Origin: Planctomycetaceae bacterium
Lineage (GTDB): Bacteria > Planctomycetota > Planctomycetia > Pirellulales > Pirellulaceae
Direction of reading: 5' to 3'
Assembly: GCA_002709045.1 (NCBI GenBank)
Contig: PAPJ01000008.1
Span: forward strand, 62,001 to 126,000
Length of the DNA: 64,000 bases
Shown: piece after piece, positions 46,946 to 55,831 of the stretch
How positions within the stretch are numbered: the first letter of the stretch is position 1
How the letters are laid out: every line of letters begins with the position of its first letter
The notes under the pieces: generated by a model
What the model saw: the letters and a program-made list of their open reading frames with translations, nothing else
Databases searched by the model: none
Told to the model about the DNA's origin: nothing
Made by a program: the position numbers and the translations under genes

Positions 46946-47072
46946 ACCTGCCGGCTGTCACACGATGGTACTCGCACAAGAGTACCCCGTTTAGAGCTGC
47001 TCCGGTTAAGGCCTGACTCGGTTCACGGCTCCCCCTTGCGAGCACCATCGTATGACAGTCTGCCAAGCAGGT
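46946..47072 (-). ncRNA. ffs: Signal recognition particle RNA, small bacterial type
   Basis: A ~127-nt RNA on the reverse strand folds into one long hairpin. The 5' arm ACCTGC...ACGATGGTGCTCGCA pairs with the 3' arm TGCGAGTACCATCGTG...GCAGGT over ~35 positions with small bulges. The tip (46996-47017) carries the domain IV signature GTCAGG ... GGAGCAGC, which binds Ffh. The apical loop reads TTAACC rather than the usual GGAA. The preceding GTGAACCG and following CTCTAAACGGGG also match SRP RNA. SRP RNA directly upstream of dnaX is known in other bacteria. No Alu-type domain is seen. Confidence 0.87.
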
Positions 47073-47086
47073 AGACTACCCACTCA

Positions 47087-47115
47087 ATTCTCAACGTTAT
47101 CGTTGCAAACCGCAA
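47087..47115 (-). promoter_or_regulatory. Candidate promoter of the SRP RNA gene
   Basis: On the reverse strand, TTGCGG (47110-47115) and GAGAAT (47087-47092) are separated by exactly 17 bases. They place a start about seven bases downstream, next to the first paired base of the SRP RNA at ~47072. The -10 box matches consensus at only four of six positions. Confidence 0.4.
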
Positions 47116-47192
47116 GTGCCTAACTGACAGGATTCCATCCGAAATCGAACACGTTTTAGCTATCTTTAAAGTGATTACTTAATAATCGCCGG

Positions 47193-47591
47193 TTAAACCA
47201 GTGGGTTAAATCCAAGACTTCGTCGGATCAGTGAAACCTGCCCTGAATGTAAACCCTCATGCCAGATAGCTATTTCGAAAACAGCTGCATTATCCGGCAT
47301 AAATTCGGAGGCACCGTCTGGTGTGGGAACAGCCAGCTGGTGGTCGGTCATTTCCTCCAATGCCAGCAAAAATTTTTCCCGACGTTCGACCAAAAACCCT
47401 AAAACATTCTCAACCAACGGATATCCGGAAAGATCGGCAGAAGGCTGACTCCCCAACGCAAATAAAGCACCGTACTCTTCATTCACACTACATAAATCAG
47501 CACGGACCAATGACAACATAAAGTTGTCTGTCGTTCCCATATGCCCGGCGAACCATAGTGCATAATGCCCCCCGTTATGCAGCTGATGCAT
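47193..47591 (-). CDS. DinB-like protein, N-terminus short or damaged
   Basis: The 132 residues look like a DinB/YfiT four-helix metal-binding domain from its second helix on (HNGGHYALWFAGHMGTTDNFM ... FEIAIWHEGLHSGQVSLIRRSLG). They carry His residues in the places DinB uses for metal. The first helix is absent in the called frame. The frame is open upstream for 16 more codons with plausible sequence (PFSSNLLNDFKTPESW) but meets a TGA at ~47640 and offers no ATG. It may be a pseudogene, or may start at a rare codon. Confidence 0.6.
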   Translation of the reverse strand: MHQLHNGGHYALWFAGHMGTTDNFMLSLVRADLCSVNEEYGALFALGSQPSADLSGYPLVENVLGFLVERREKFLLALEEMTDHQLAVPTPDGASEFMPDNAAVFEIAIWHEGLHSGQVSLIRRSLGFNPLV

Positions 47592-48036
47592 CCACGATTC
47601 GGGAGTTTTAAAATCGTTGAGCAGGTTAGAGCTGAACGGTCAAGCTGACCGCAATTGCTTCAACAACCGGCCTTTTTAGGACATCACTGTTCTCATTTTT
47701 AATTCGTTTGTACTTCAGGCATGTTGCACCAAAATGTGACTCGCAATATCAGACCAAAGGCCTATACCTATAGGTGCCCCCCGGAATCAACGAACAACTG
47801 TAATTGCTCAGATTCCAATGAAATAATTTCATCCGTGAGGCCGGGCAATCCATGTCCTTCCATATTTATCAAATCAGGCAATCCCTTGAAGCTGCTCAAC
47901 AGCGACTTTAATTTAAGATACACTCTTTTCAACAGGCTTGGAGTTTTAGACGCTCGGCCCCCGCTGAGATTCACGAGAAGCCTTTTCAAACGCTATGATG
48001 GAATAATCTATGCCTTAAAGTGACTGGACAAAAACG
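47592..48036. other. 445-base region with possible gene remnant
   Basis: No clear gene. On the reverse strand, 47768-47989 holds a 73-codon frame with pieces resembling leucine-rich repeats (FKGLPDLINMEGHGLPGLTDEIISLES). It is isolated, without a ribosome-binding site, and could be a decayed fragment. The promoter of mch should lie near the right end. Confidence 0.35.
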
Positions 48037-48984
48037 GTGAAATTGAACGATCGAGCAAAATACATAACAGATACTTTGATTGACCTGGCAGACGATCTGA
48101 AAATTGCCTCATCCTCAAGCAAAGATGGTACAAATCTCATTGACTTGGGAGCCTCAGTAATCGGGGGGCTTGAAGCCGGTCGGTTGCTAGCTGAAGTCTG
48201 CTTGGCTGGATTAGCCCATGTTTCGTATGTTGCCAGCCCCAACATTTTCCCCACCACCACTGCTGTGCAGATAGATACCGATCATCCGGTACAAGCCTGT
48301 ATGGCGAGCCAATATGCTGGCTGGCAACTGGCAACCGATGACTACTTTGGTATGGGCAGTGGCCCTATGCGAGCAGCGGCCGGTAAGGAAACACTTTTTT
48401 CCGACATCGGATTTACTGAGCAGGCAGCTCATATCGTGGGGGTGATTGAGTCTAAACAGGCTCCTACTGCCAGTGTTTGCAAGCTAATCGCCGACGAATG
48501 TGGTGTTTCACCTAACAACCTGACAATAGCATTTGCCCCCACATCGAGCCTGGCAGGTACTGTTCAGGTGGTCGCCCGATCACTTGAAACAGCTTTGCAC
48601 AAAATGCATGAACTCGGATTTGACCTTGCGCGTGTTCAGGCCGGTACAGGCCTGGCTCCTTTACCTCCCGTTGCTGGCGATGACCTGGTTGGCATCGGTC
48701 TAACCAACGACGCAATCCTCTATGGTGGAGAAGTCTCTATTTGGATCACTGGTGACGATGAAAGTATCGAAGCAATTGGAAATAAAATACCCAGCGGAGC
48801 CTCGAAGGATTACGGAAAACCATTTCTTGAAATATTTAAAGAATACGACCATGACTTTTATAAGATCGATCCGCATCTGTTCAGTCCTGCCGTAATTAAC
48901 ATCAACAATCTCGAAACAGGCCGCTATTTCCGATTTGGTAGATTCAATTCGAATGTTCTCGAACATTCCTTTGGTCTGTCGTAA
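48037..48984 (+). CDS. mch: Methenyl-tetrahydromethanopterin cyclohydrolase
   Basis: Mch interconverts methenyl- and formyl-H4MPT in one-carbon oxidation. The 315 residues include GASVIGGLEAGRLLAEVCLAGLAHV, SQYAGWQLATDDYFGMGSGPMRA, APTSSLAGTVQVVARSLETALHK and RVQAGTGLAPLPPVAGDDL, all typical of Mch in methylotrophs, planctomycetes and methanogens. The start is GTG. Planctomycetes are known to carry this pathway. The other pathway genes (fae, mtd, ftr/fhc) are not in the window apart from the ATP-grasp gene next door. Confidence 0.95.
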   Translation: MKLNDRAKYITDTLIDLADDLKIASSSSKDGTNLIDLGASVIGGLEAGRLLAEVCLAGLAHVSYVASPNIFPTTTAVQIDTDHPVQACMASQYAGWQLATDDYFGMGSGPMRAAAGKETLFSDIGFTEQAAHIVGVIESKQAPTASVCKLIADECGVSPNNLTIAFAPTSSLAGTVQVVARSLETALHKMHELGFDLARVQAGTGLAPLPPVAGDDLVGIGLTNDAILYGGEVSIWITGDDESIEAIGNKIPSGASKDYGKPFLEIFKEYDHDFYKIDPHLFSPAVININNLETGRYFRFGRFNSNVLEHSFGLS

Positions 48985-49028
48985 TACAGCGTTCCATTTT
49001 CTTCCTCTAATAAAATCACCTAACCGCT

Positions 49029-49961
49029 ATGAACATTGCCGTTCTTGGAAATCCAAACTCATGGTATTTGAGCGATCTTCAGCGCGCCGCCAGAGAAGAA
49101 AACAGCCAAGATATTAGGTTTCACTCCCTACCATTTTCAACGATTCAGGCCGGAATCAGAAATGGTAAGGCTGACGATATTCGTTCAGCCGAACAATCGT
49201 TTCGAATGTTTGATGCCGTTTTGATTCGAACAATGCCTCCTGGCTCTCTCGAACAAGTCATCTTCAGAATGAACGCCCTGCACCTTTTTGAACGATCTGG
49301 CGGACTGGTACTAAACTGTGCTCGGGCAATCGAAATTGCTGTCGACAAATATCTAAGTCTGGGGTTACTCGCGCAATCAAATCTAACGGTACCGGAAACC
49401 ATCATTTGTCAAACCGCTGAAGACGCTTTAACGGCCTATGAGCGACTGGGAGGTGATGTCGTTATCAAACCCGTCTTTGGGGGGGAAGGCAGAGGAATCA
49501 CTCGCATTTCAGATCCCGCTTTAGCCGTCAGAGCCTTTCGGATGCTGGAGCAACTCGAAGGTATTATCTATCTGCAAAGTTTTATTGCACATGGAGGTTC
49601 GGATATTCGAGTATTTGTGCTGGGACAAAGGACATTTTGCATGCGTCGCCAAAATCTCAGTGACTGGCGCACCAATATCTCACTTGGAGGCCAGGGACAG
49701 CCTTACGAAGCATCCGAGGAGGTCTTAAAATTAGCCCGGCAGGCTGCGACTGTCGTGCAGGCTGAAATTGCTGGAGTTGATATTGTCTTTACTCCCGAAG
49801 GTACTCCTGTCATTCTTGAAGTGAACGCTGTACCGGGCTGGAAAGGATTATCAGAAGTCACCGGTACCGATATCGCAATGGAAGTAACTCGGTACCTCAC
49901 CAAACGTGTTGGCAATCATCAAGAACAGCAATTAACGGACTCTAAGGACGTGAGCAATTAG
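49029..49961 (+). CDS. RimK-like ATP-grasp ligase linked to mch
   Basis: The 310-residue ATP-grasp protein shows VLNCARAIEIAVDKYLSLGLLAQSNLTVPET, the phosphate-binding DVVIKPVFGGEGRGI, the ligand-rich IYLQSFIAHGGSDIRVFVLG and a C-terminal metal site VILEVNAVPGWKGL. RimK-like enzymes add Glu residues to peptides or cofactors. Methylotrophs carry a RimK-like gene (orf17) next to mch that is needed for H4MPT-linked growth, so a role in building the methanopterin side chain is likely by inference. It lies 44 bases after mch and five bases before the OleC-like gene. Confidence 0.82.
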   Translation: MNIAVLGNPNSWYLSDLQRAAREENSQDIRFHSLPFSTIQAGIRNGKADDIRSAEQSFRMFDAVLIRTMPPGSLEQVIFRMNALHLFERSGGLVLNCARAIEIAVDKYLSLGLLAQSNLTVPETIICQTAEDALTAYERLGGDVVIKPVFGGEGRGITRISDPALAVRAFRMLEQLEGIIYLQSFIAHGGSDIRVFVLGQRTFCMRRQNLSDWRTNISLGGQGQPYEASEEVLKLARQAATVVQAEIAGVDIVFTPEGTPVILEVNAVPGWKGLSEVTGTDIAMEVTRYLTKRVGNHQEQQLTDSKDVSN

Positions 49962-49966
49962 ATTTC

Positions 49967-51631
49967 ATGAATGTGGCAGAATTCCTACAAATTCAGGCTC
50001 AGCAACAACCGGACGCGATTGCAATTGCTGAACCAATAAAAGGCCGCTGGGCAAACCGAAGTCTTTCGTTGGATCAACGCTATCATTGCTTAACCTTTAA
50101 GCAACTCGAGGAGGACAGTTCTCATCTAGCAGCTGGGTTACACGAGATGGGAGTAAAGCGAGGGACACGTCTGGCATTGATGATACCTCCTAGTTGTGAA
50201 TTTATTTCCTGGGTTTTCGCACTCTTCAAAGCAGGGATGGTTTCTGTACTCATCGATCCCGGAATGGGACGCAGCAATATCATTCATTGCCTCCAGAATG
50301 TGGAGACCGAAGGATTCATCGGAATTAGTCGGGTACAGGCCGTTCGAACATTGCTCAAGTATAAATTTCCGGCAGCCAAAAAAAACGTCACCGTCGGACG
50401 GCGGTGGTTTTGGGGTGGTCCCACTTCGCAGCAGCTAAGACAAACGCCAATCGAAGACTTTGAAGTATTTAAGGCGGAAGCGACTGATCCTGCCGCTATC
50501 ATTTTCACAACCGGAAGTACCGGACCTCCCAAAGGTGTCCATTATTGCCACCAGAATTTTTATCATCAGGTGTTGCAAATTCAGGAACAATATCAGATCA
50601 AACCGGGCGAACGGGACTTACCGGCCTTTCCATTATTTGGTTTGTTCAATGCCGCAATGGGAGTGGCAACGATACTACCCGTTATGGATCCCACCAAACC
50701 TGCTCTGGTCACTCCGGAGAACATTATTACCCCAATTCAGGACTGGCAGGTGACTCAATCCTTTGGATCTCCTGCTCTTTGGGAAACGGTGGGTCGTTAT
50801 TGTTCGGAAAATTCTGTCAACATGCCATCTTTAAAGAGAATTCTATCAGCCGGTGCCCCTGTTCCACCACGAGTTTTAAAACGGATGCGTAATGCAATGG
50901 CCAGTGATGGCGATATGCACACTCCCTATGGAGCCACGGAATCATTACCTGTTGCCACCATCAGTGCCACCGAAGTACTTGAAGAGACTGTTAAAAAGAC
51001 GAATGCGGGACAGGGCACATGTGTGGGCTCCAACTTTTCGGGGATTCAATGGCGAGTCATACAAATCAGTGATGGCGAATTAACCGATATCAATGACACT
51101 ACAGAAGTTGCACATGGCGAGATCGGTGAATTGATCGTTAAAGGTCCTGTCGTAACTTCTCACTATGTCACACACGAACAAGAAACACGGTTGCACAAGA
51201 TTAAAGATCTCGATGGATTTTGGCATCGTCTCGGTGACGTTGGTTACTTCGACAAAAGAGGGCGTTTCTGGTTTTGTGGCCGGAAAGCGCATCGAGTCCA
51301 AATTCAGGAAAAAACTCTTTACAGCATTCCCACTGAGGCAATCATCAATCAACATCCGCGAATTTACCGCAGTGCCGTAGTACAGGTCGACAATCAGGGT
51401 GTGGCTGAAGCCGCTATCGTGGTCGAATGTTGGCCTGAAAACAAAACTAAATCTCCAGCAGACCGACAGCAACTGCTGAGTGAAATTAAACAATTAGCAT
51501 CAGAAAACCAACTAACCTCTGCCATCACTCATTTCCTAGTGCATGATAGCCTGCCTGTTGACATACGTCATAACGCCAAGATTTTTCGTGAAAAAATATC
51601 CCGCTGGGCACAGGAAAAACTTGGGCTGTAA
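49967..51631 (+). CDS. oleC: AMP-forming ligase, OleC-like (beta-lactone synthetase)
   Basis: This adenylate-forming enzyme of 554 residues has the P-loop IIFTTGSTGPPKGVHY (~177-192), TPYGATESLP, and the C-terminal hinge HRLGDVGYFDKRGRFWFCGRKAHRVQ. The phrasing and the OleD-like gene nearby fit OleC. OleC turns 2-alkyl-3-hydroxyacids into beta-lactones in head-to-head olefin synthesis. Other acyl-CoA ligases are the alternative. OleA and OleB are not in the window. It starts five bases after the ATP-grasp gene, so it is probably cotranscribed with mch. Confidence 0.78.
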   Translation: MNVAEFLQIQAQQQPDAIAIAEPIKGRWANRSLSLDQRYHCLTFKQLEEDSSHLAAGLHEMGVKRGTRLALMIPPSCEFISWVFALFKAGMVSVLIDPGMGRSNIIHCLQNVETEGFIGISRVQAVRTLLKYKFPAAKKNVTVGRRWFWGGPTSQQLRQTPIEDFEVFKAEATDPAAIIFTTGSTGPPKGVHYCHQNFYHQVLQIQEQYQIKPGERDLPAFPLFGLFNAAMGVATILPVMDPTKPALVTPENIITPIQDWQVTQSFGSPALWETVGRYCSENSVNMPSLKRILSAGAPVPPRVLKRMRNAMASDGDMHTPYGATESLPVATISATEVLEETVKKTNAGQGTCVGSNFSGIQWRVIQISDGELTDINDTTEVAHGEIGELIVKGPVVTSHYVTHEQETRLHKIKDLDGFWHRLGDVGYFDKRGRFWFCGRKAHRVQIQEKTLYSIPTEAIINQHPRIYRSAVVQVDNQGVAEAAIVVECWPENKTKSPADRQQLLSEIKQLASENQLTSAITHFLVHDSLPVDIRHNAKIFREKISRWAQEKLGL

Positions 51632-51760
51632 ATGTTGCTTGTGGAAACAGCGTTGGAATTTGCTTGAGATTTTCCCGATAATAACTAATAGTTTTTCAGC
51701 AAACTCCGTAAACTTCGAATCTGGAATCTCGTAAAGATCATCCATAATTAAGGGAAATTC

Positions 51761-53125
51761 ATGCCTTCAAAGTGGTACTACAGGATTGGTAACGACAAAC
51801 ATGGCCCAATCGAATCGAGAGCTCTGAAACTGCTTGCAGAGGTTGGACAAATCACTCCCGATACGCTCGTGCAAAAAGAGGGAGCCAATAGTTGGGCAGA
51901 AGCCTCTCGTGTAAAAGGGCTCTTTAAATCCAAACAAACCGATACCATTATCGCTCCTCCAGTTCTTGCTGACTCTGCTGCCGAAGAAAACCCTGCCATT
52001 CCTGTAGCAACCGAATATGCTCACAAAGTTACACCTGCAGAGCAGCGAATTGCTGAAAGTTCAACGGTTGCCGCCCCTGAAATAATAACCAATCCTGATG
52101 GTCTGCAAAGCCACAAAGAATTTCTAGAACACAAACGCCGCCGTAAAAGTCCCATGCCTCTTATCTTCACCGCTCTGGGAATTTTTGTAGTTGCTGGGTT
52201 GGGCTGTATCCTGTTCTACAACTACGATCCTGATTCGCTTACTGAGCAACAAAAACCTTTTCAAACTTCCAACAACACATTATCTAATCCTATCTATCCC
52301 CCAGCCGAGTCTGATTCGATCGAGCAACTGGTATTTATGAGAATTCCATCCTACAGTGATGCCTCGAAGGCTCGTACCAGAATTGCCAACGGAAAAATTC
52401 AACTGCGAATCATAGATGTCTGGCTGAACAAACCTGAAAAAGATGCCCTTGAAGAAACGACATCCCCCGAGTTTACACTGCATATTTTGCTGGAAACGGA
52501 AAATTTGGATCCTGTTAATGCATTCACAATGCAACGGGAGCCGACAGTGGAGACTAACAAAGATTCGCTGAACCCTTATACAGTGCTTGCCCGTAACGCG
52601 AACGATCAATTCACAACCTTAAAACAAGACCTTCTTACGAAAACGATCCCGGCTGGCGGAAAAATTACTGAAACGCTGTCCTTCCTACTGGAATCTGAGC
52701 AATTGGAGGATTTCAAGCTGGCGATACCCTTAGCATGGTTTCGGCAAACCGGGTATACGGGCTATACGATACCTGCCGTCATGATTGCCCGAGCACCGGC
52801 AGCAACCACTATTGCCCAGACCCCGGCAGATGAATCTAACAGTAATATTGAAAAAGCTGCTGGCAGTGCTCTCACCGGACAGGGAAATTTAGCCATTTCA
52901 TCAGCCGAAAAAGTATCTGCCACCGAGGGAATACAAAACAAGGGTAACGGTCAGTTACCAGCGCCACCTGATTTTGGCATTCCAAACAAACCAGATGGAG
53001 TAAACGGTGATCAACCCGAAGATATCAAAACACTTCAGCAAAGCATTAGGAGCAGCGTGAAACCGTTAGAGTCCGGGCAAGAAGCAGATAGGCGAGACCA
53101 AGCTGCCAACCCCATCTTTAAATAA
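51761..53125 (+). CDS. GYF_2 (DUF4339) domain membrane protein
   Basis: The N-terminal ~55 residues are a GYF_2 domain (KWYYRIGNDKHGPIESRALKLLAEVGQITPDTLVQKEGANSWAEA). A linker follows, then one membrane helix (~129-150, PLIFTALGIFVVAGLGCILFY) preceded by KRRRKS, so the GYF_2 part should be cytosolic. The outer ~300 residues hold a beta-type domain (RIANGKIQLRIIDVWLNKPEKD ... SLNPYTVLARNAND) and a low-complexity tail. I do not know its function. It sits between the OleC- and OleD-like genes on the same strand, with 12 bases to the latter. Confidence 0.7.
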   Translation: MPSKWYYRIGNDKHGPIESRALKLLAEVGQITPDTLVQKEGANSWAEASRVKGLFKSKQTDTIIAPPVLADSAAEENPAIPVATEYAHKVTPAEQRIAESSTVAAPEIITNPDGLQSHKEFLEHKRRRKSPMPLIFTALGIFVVAGLGCILFYNYDPDSLTEQQKPFQTSNNTLSNPIYPPAESDSIEQLVFMRIPSYSDASKARTRIANGKIQLRIIDVWLNKPEKDALEETTSPEFTLHILLETENLDPVNAFTMQREPTVETNKDSLNPYTVLARNANDQFTTLKQDLLTKTIPAGGKITETLSFLLESEQLEDFKLAIPLAWFRQTGYTGYTIPAVMIARAPAATTIAQTPADESNSNIEKAAGSALTGQGNLAISSAEKVSATEGIQNKGNGQLPAPPDFGIPNKPDGVNGDQPEDIKTLQQSIRSSVKPLESGQEADRRDQAANPIFK

Positions 53126-53137
53126 GGGTATTGGGTA

Positions 53138-54127
53138 GTGAAAATTCTTGTCACCGGAGCAGGTGGTTTTCTAGGCAGTCATATTGCTCGTCAATTACTT
53201 AAAACCGGCAACGAAGTCCGGGGCTTCAGCCGGGGTGTTTACCCCGAACTCGAGATGCTGGGCATGCAGTGGGTTCATGGCGACCTACGGAATGACGCTG
53301 ATGTAAGCAAGGCATGTCAGGGAATGGATGCAGTCATTCACACTGCTGCCGTTCCCGGAATCTGGGGCAGTTGGAAAAAGTACCACGGAATTAACACTCT
53401 TGGTACGCAAAACATCATTCGTGCAGTTCAGGATCATGAGATTCGATATCTGGTATATACAAGCAGTCCCAGCGTAACGTTTGGTGGCGGCGATCAATCG
53501 GGGATTTCTGAAGATGTCGCCTACCCGGAAAAGTGGCTTTGTCATTACCCACACAGCAAAGCTCTGGCTGAGCAGCAAGTGCTGGCTGCAAACATCGAGG
53601 GCCGTCTGGCCACATGCGCTTTGCGACCGCACCTGATTTGGGGAGAAGACGACCCTCACCTTATTCCGCGACTTATTGACCGGGGTCAATCCGGTAAACT
53701 AAGAATTGTTGGAACTGGAAATAATCTGATCGATATGGTTCACGTTGAAAATGCTGCGTACGCTCATCTATGTGCACTGAATGCCCTACAGGAATCTCCC
53801 AATGCCTGCGGAAAGGCATACTGGATCTCTCAACAAACACCTGTGAATTGCTGGCAATGGATTAACGAAATCCTAAGTTATGCAGATATCGTCCCGATCA
53901 CTAAACGCATTAGCTCTAAGGCTGCATATCGTTCCGGAGCGATATGCGAATTCATATACAAAACGCTGGCGATTAAATCCGAACCGCCCATGACCCGCTT
54001 TCTCGCACTTCAACTCTCTGCGGATCACTATTTTGACAATACACGATCGCGAAACTTGCTGGGCTATCAACCTATACTCTCAACAAACGATGCCATGACA
54101 CAACTTAAGTCTGCCCTACAATCCTAA
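53138..54127 (+). CDS. oleD: NAD(P)-dependent reductase, OleD-like
   Basis: This extended SDR of 329 residues has the Rossmann motif VTGAGGFLGSHIARQL (~5-20), a GDLRNDADVSKAC segment, TSSPSVTFGG, and the catalytic Tyr-x3-Lys in HYPHSKALAEQ (~137-141). FSRGVYPELEMLGMQWVHGDL and ALRPHLIWGEDDPHLIPRL are close to OleD and to 3-beta-HSD-like sterol dehydrogenases. OleD reduces the beta-keto acid made by OleA. A sterol or hopanoid dehydrogenase is the main alternative. The start is GTG at 53138. Confidence 0.78.
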   Translation: MKILVTGAGGFLGSHIARQLLKTGNEVRGFSRGVYPELEMLGMQWVHGDLRNDADVSKACQGMDAVIHTAAVPGIWGSWKKYHGINTLGTQNIIRAVQDHEIRYLVYTSSPSVTFGGGDQSGISEDVAYPEKWLCHYPHSKALAEQQVLAANIEGRLATCALRPHLIWGEDDPHLIPRLIDRGQSGKLRIVGTGNNLIDMVHVENAAYAHLCALNALQESPNACGKAYWISQQTPVNCWQWINEILSYADIVPITKRISSKAAYRSGAICEFIYKTLAIKSEPPMTRFLALQLSADHYFDNTRSRNLLGYQPILSTNDAMTQLKSALQS

Positions 54128-54306
54128 TCGTAACGAAATCCAACTGGTTCGCCGGTCTTAAGTCAACGGCTATAGAATGTGATTTACTGCTAAATCGCCT
54201 GACCGTTTGCCCAGCTTGTCTGCTTGCAAAAAAGCGGCTCTACCTATAGCTTTAATTGTCTAGACCTTCGAGTACATTCCAGCGAAAGAGATTTACGTAC
54301 GCAATA

Positions 54307-55572
54307 ATGGCACTCACGCATCATAATTATACGCCTCCGGTCCTGCCACGAATTGTCCTTACAGGAATCGGCTTAACTTCCCCGAACGCTAACGATCTGG
54401 CGAGCCATCGAGCTAGCCTGTTAGCCGGTACTAGTGGGGTGCAGGATTACGAAATTCGCTATGTGGGTAAAACACTGGCTGGCATTTGCAACTACGATGC
54501 TTTGAAGTATCAAAATCGTCGTGAAGTCAGACGAGGAACCCGGGCCGGCAGCATCGCGATTTACAGTTGTAATGAAGCGGTAGTCAACAGTGGCATCGAC
54601 TGGGAGAGCATCGACAAGTCTCGAGTTGGAATTTATATCGGCGTGACAGAACACGGTAATGTCGAGACAGAAAACGAAGTCTACGAACTCAGCCAATTTG
54701 ATTACGATATAAGTGTCTGGAATCACTTCCATAATCCACGGACAGTGGCTAATAATCCTGCTGGTGAAGCAGCATTGAATATGGGGATTACCGGCCCTCA
54801 CTATACACTTGGGGCTGCCTGTGCAGCCGGAAATAACGGCCTCATTCAAGGGGCTCAAATGCTGCAACTCGGTCAGTGTGATATTGCATTAGCCGGCGGA
54901 GTATCTGAATCTATTCATACATTTGGAATTTTCGCTAGTTTCAAAAGCCAGGGAGCTTTGGCCGATCATTCCGATCCAATTAAAGCCTCGCGGCCATTCG
55001 ACGTTGATCGTAATGGAATTGTAGTTTCCGAAGGTGGCTGTGTTTATACCTTGGAACGACTTGATGATGCTCTAGCTCGTGGAGCTCATATCTATGGTGA
55101 GATCGTCGGTCACAGTATCAATACGGACGCCACAGACTTTGTTCTCCCCAATCCTGAACGTCAGTCGCAATGTATTAAGCTCGCTCTGCAAATGGCGGAA
55201 ATCACCGCTCGTGATGTTGATATTCTCAGTACACATGCAACAGGAACGACCAGCGGAGACATTCAGGAAATCAGTGCTCTGCGGAAAGTCTTTGATGACA
55301 GCTGTAAAGTAAGTATTAACAATACAAAAAGCTTCATGGGGCACTGCATGGGAGCAGCCGGAGCATTAGAACTGGCCGGAAACCTGCCATCTTTTGAGGA
55401 TAACATTTGTCATCCAACCATCAACGTCGACAATCTGGACGACGACTGTGCCATTCAAGGTCTGGTGCTTAACCAACCCAAGCAGCTTAATAACGTTAAG
55501 TACATTGTCAACAATTCCTTTGGCATGCTTGGTATCAACTCAACTGTTGTGATTCGTAAGTTCAGCGAATAA
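54307..55572 (+). CDS. FabF-like beta-ketoacyl-ACP synthase
   Basis: The 421-residue condensing enzyme retains the full Cys-His-His triad: Cys172 in LGAACAAGNNG, His in STHATGTTSGD and His in NNTKSFMGHCMGAAGALELAG (with its Lys). It starts a forward lipid cluster and is more divergent than house-keeping FabF, especially at the N-terminal half (EHGNVETENEVYELSQFDYD). I prefer the ATG at 54307; an in-frame TTG at 54256 would add 17 residues. The substrate chain is unknown. No chain-length-factor partner is seen. A 259-base gap separates it from the ACP gene. Confidence 0.88.
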   Translation: MALTHHNYTPPVLPRIVLTGIGLTSPNANDLASHRASLLAGTSGVQDYEIRYVGKTLAGICNYDALKYQNRREVRRGTRAGSIAIYSCNEAVVNSGIDWESIDKSRVGIYIGVTEHGNVETENEVYELSQFDYDISVWNHFHNPRTVANNPAGEAALNMGITGPHYTLGAACAAGNNGLIQGAQMLQLGQCDIALAGGVSESIHTFGIFASFKSQGALADHSDPIKASRPFDVDRNGIVVSEGGCVYTLERLDDALARGAHIYGEIVGHSINTDATDFVLPNPERQSQCIKLALQMAEITARDVDILSTHATGTTSGDIQEISALRKVFDDSCKVSINNTKSFMGHCMGAAGALELAGNLPSFEDNICHPTINVDNLDDDCAIQGLVLNQPKQLNNVKYIVNNSFGMLGINSTVVIRKFSE

Positions 55573-55831
55573 AAACAAGTGCCTTTCTGGCAACAAAACA
55601 TTTCTATTTTTCCACTTCTAGAAAGAAATCACAGTCGGTAAAGACCTTATCTAAAACTGTTTTTTCTCTTTTGTGCCATATTTCCGGAAGGTTAAGCAGC
55701 ATTCCCAACAGAAACCGGCAAATGCACCACTATGTTTTATGTGCAAAAAACGGTAAATTTATGGTTTCCCGACAGGATATTCTTATCTTCTGTTAATGAT
55801 GATTCACTAAAAAGTTTGGAGCTATTCAGGA

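Noticed and set aside
46921..46977. Upstream extension of dnaX to a GTG at 46977
   Set aside because: The extension overlaps the 3' arm of the SRP RNA, and its residues do not look like a DnaX N-terminus. Starts at 46920, 46902 or 46899 are more sensible.
47768..47989. 73-codon reverse frame with LRR-like words
   Set aside because: It is isolated and without start signals. It is mentioned only as a possible remnant, not called as a gene.
55573..55831. Possible terminator between KS and ACP genes (ACAGT ... ACTGT followed by T residues near 55632-55672)
   Set aside because: The stem is only five or six pairs with a long loop, too weak to claim. The gap may still hold an ACP promoter.
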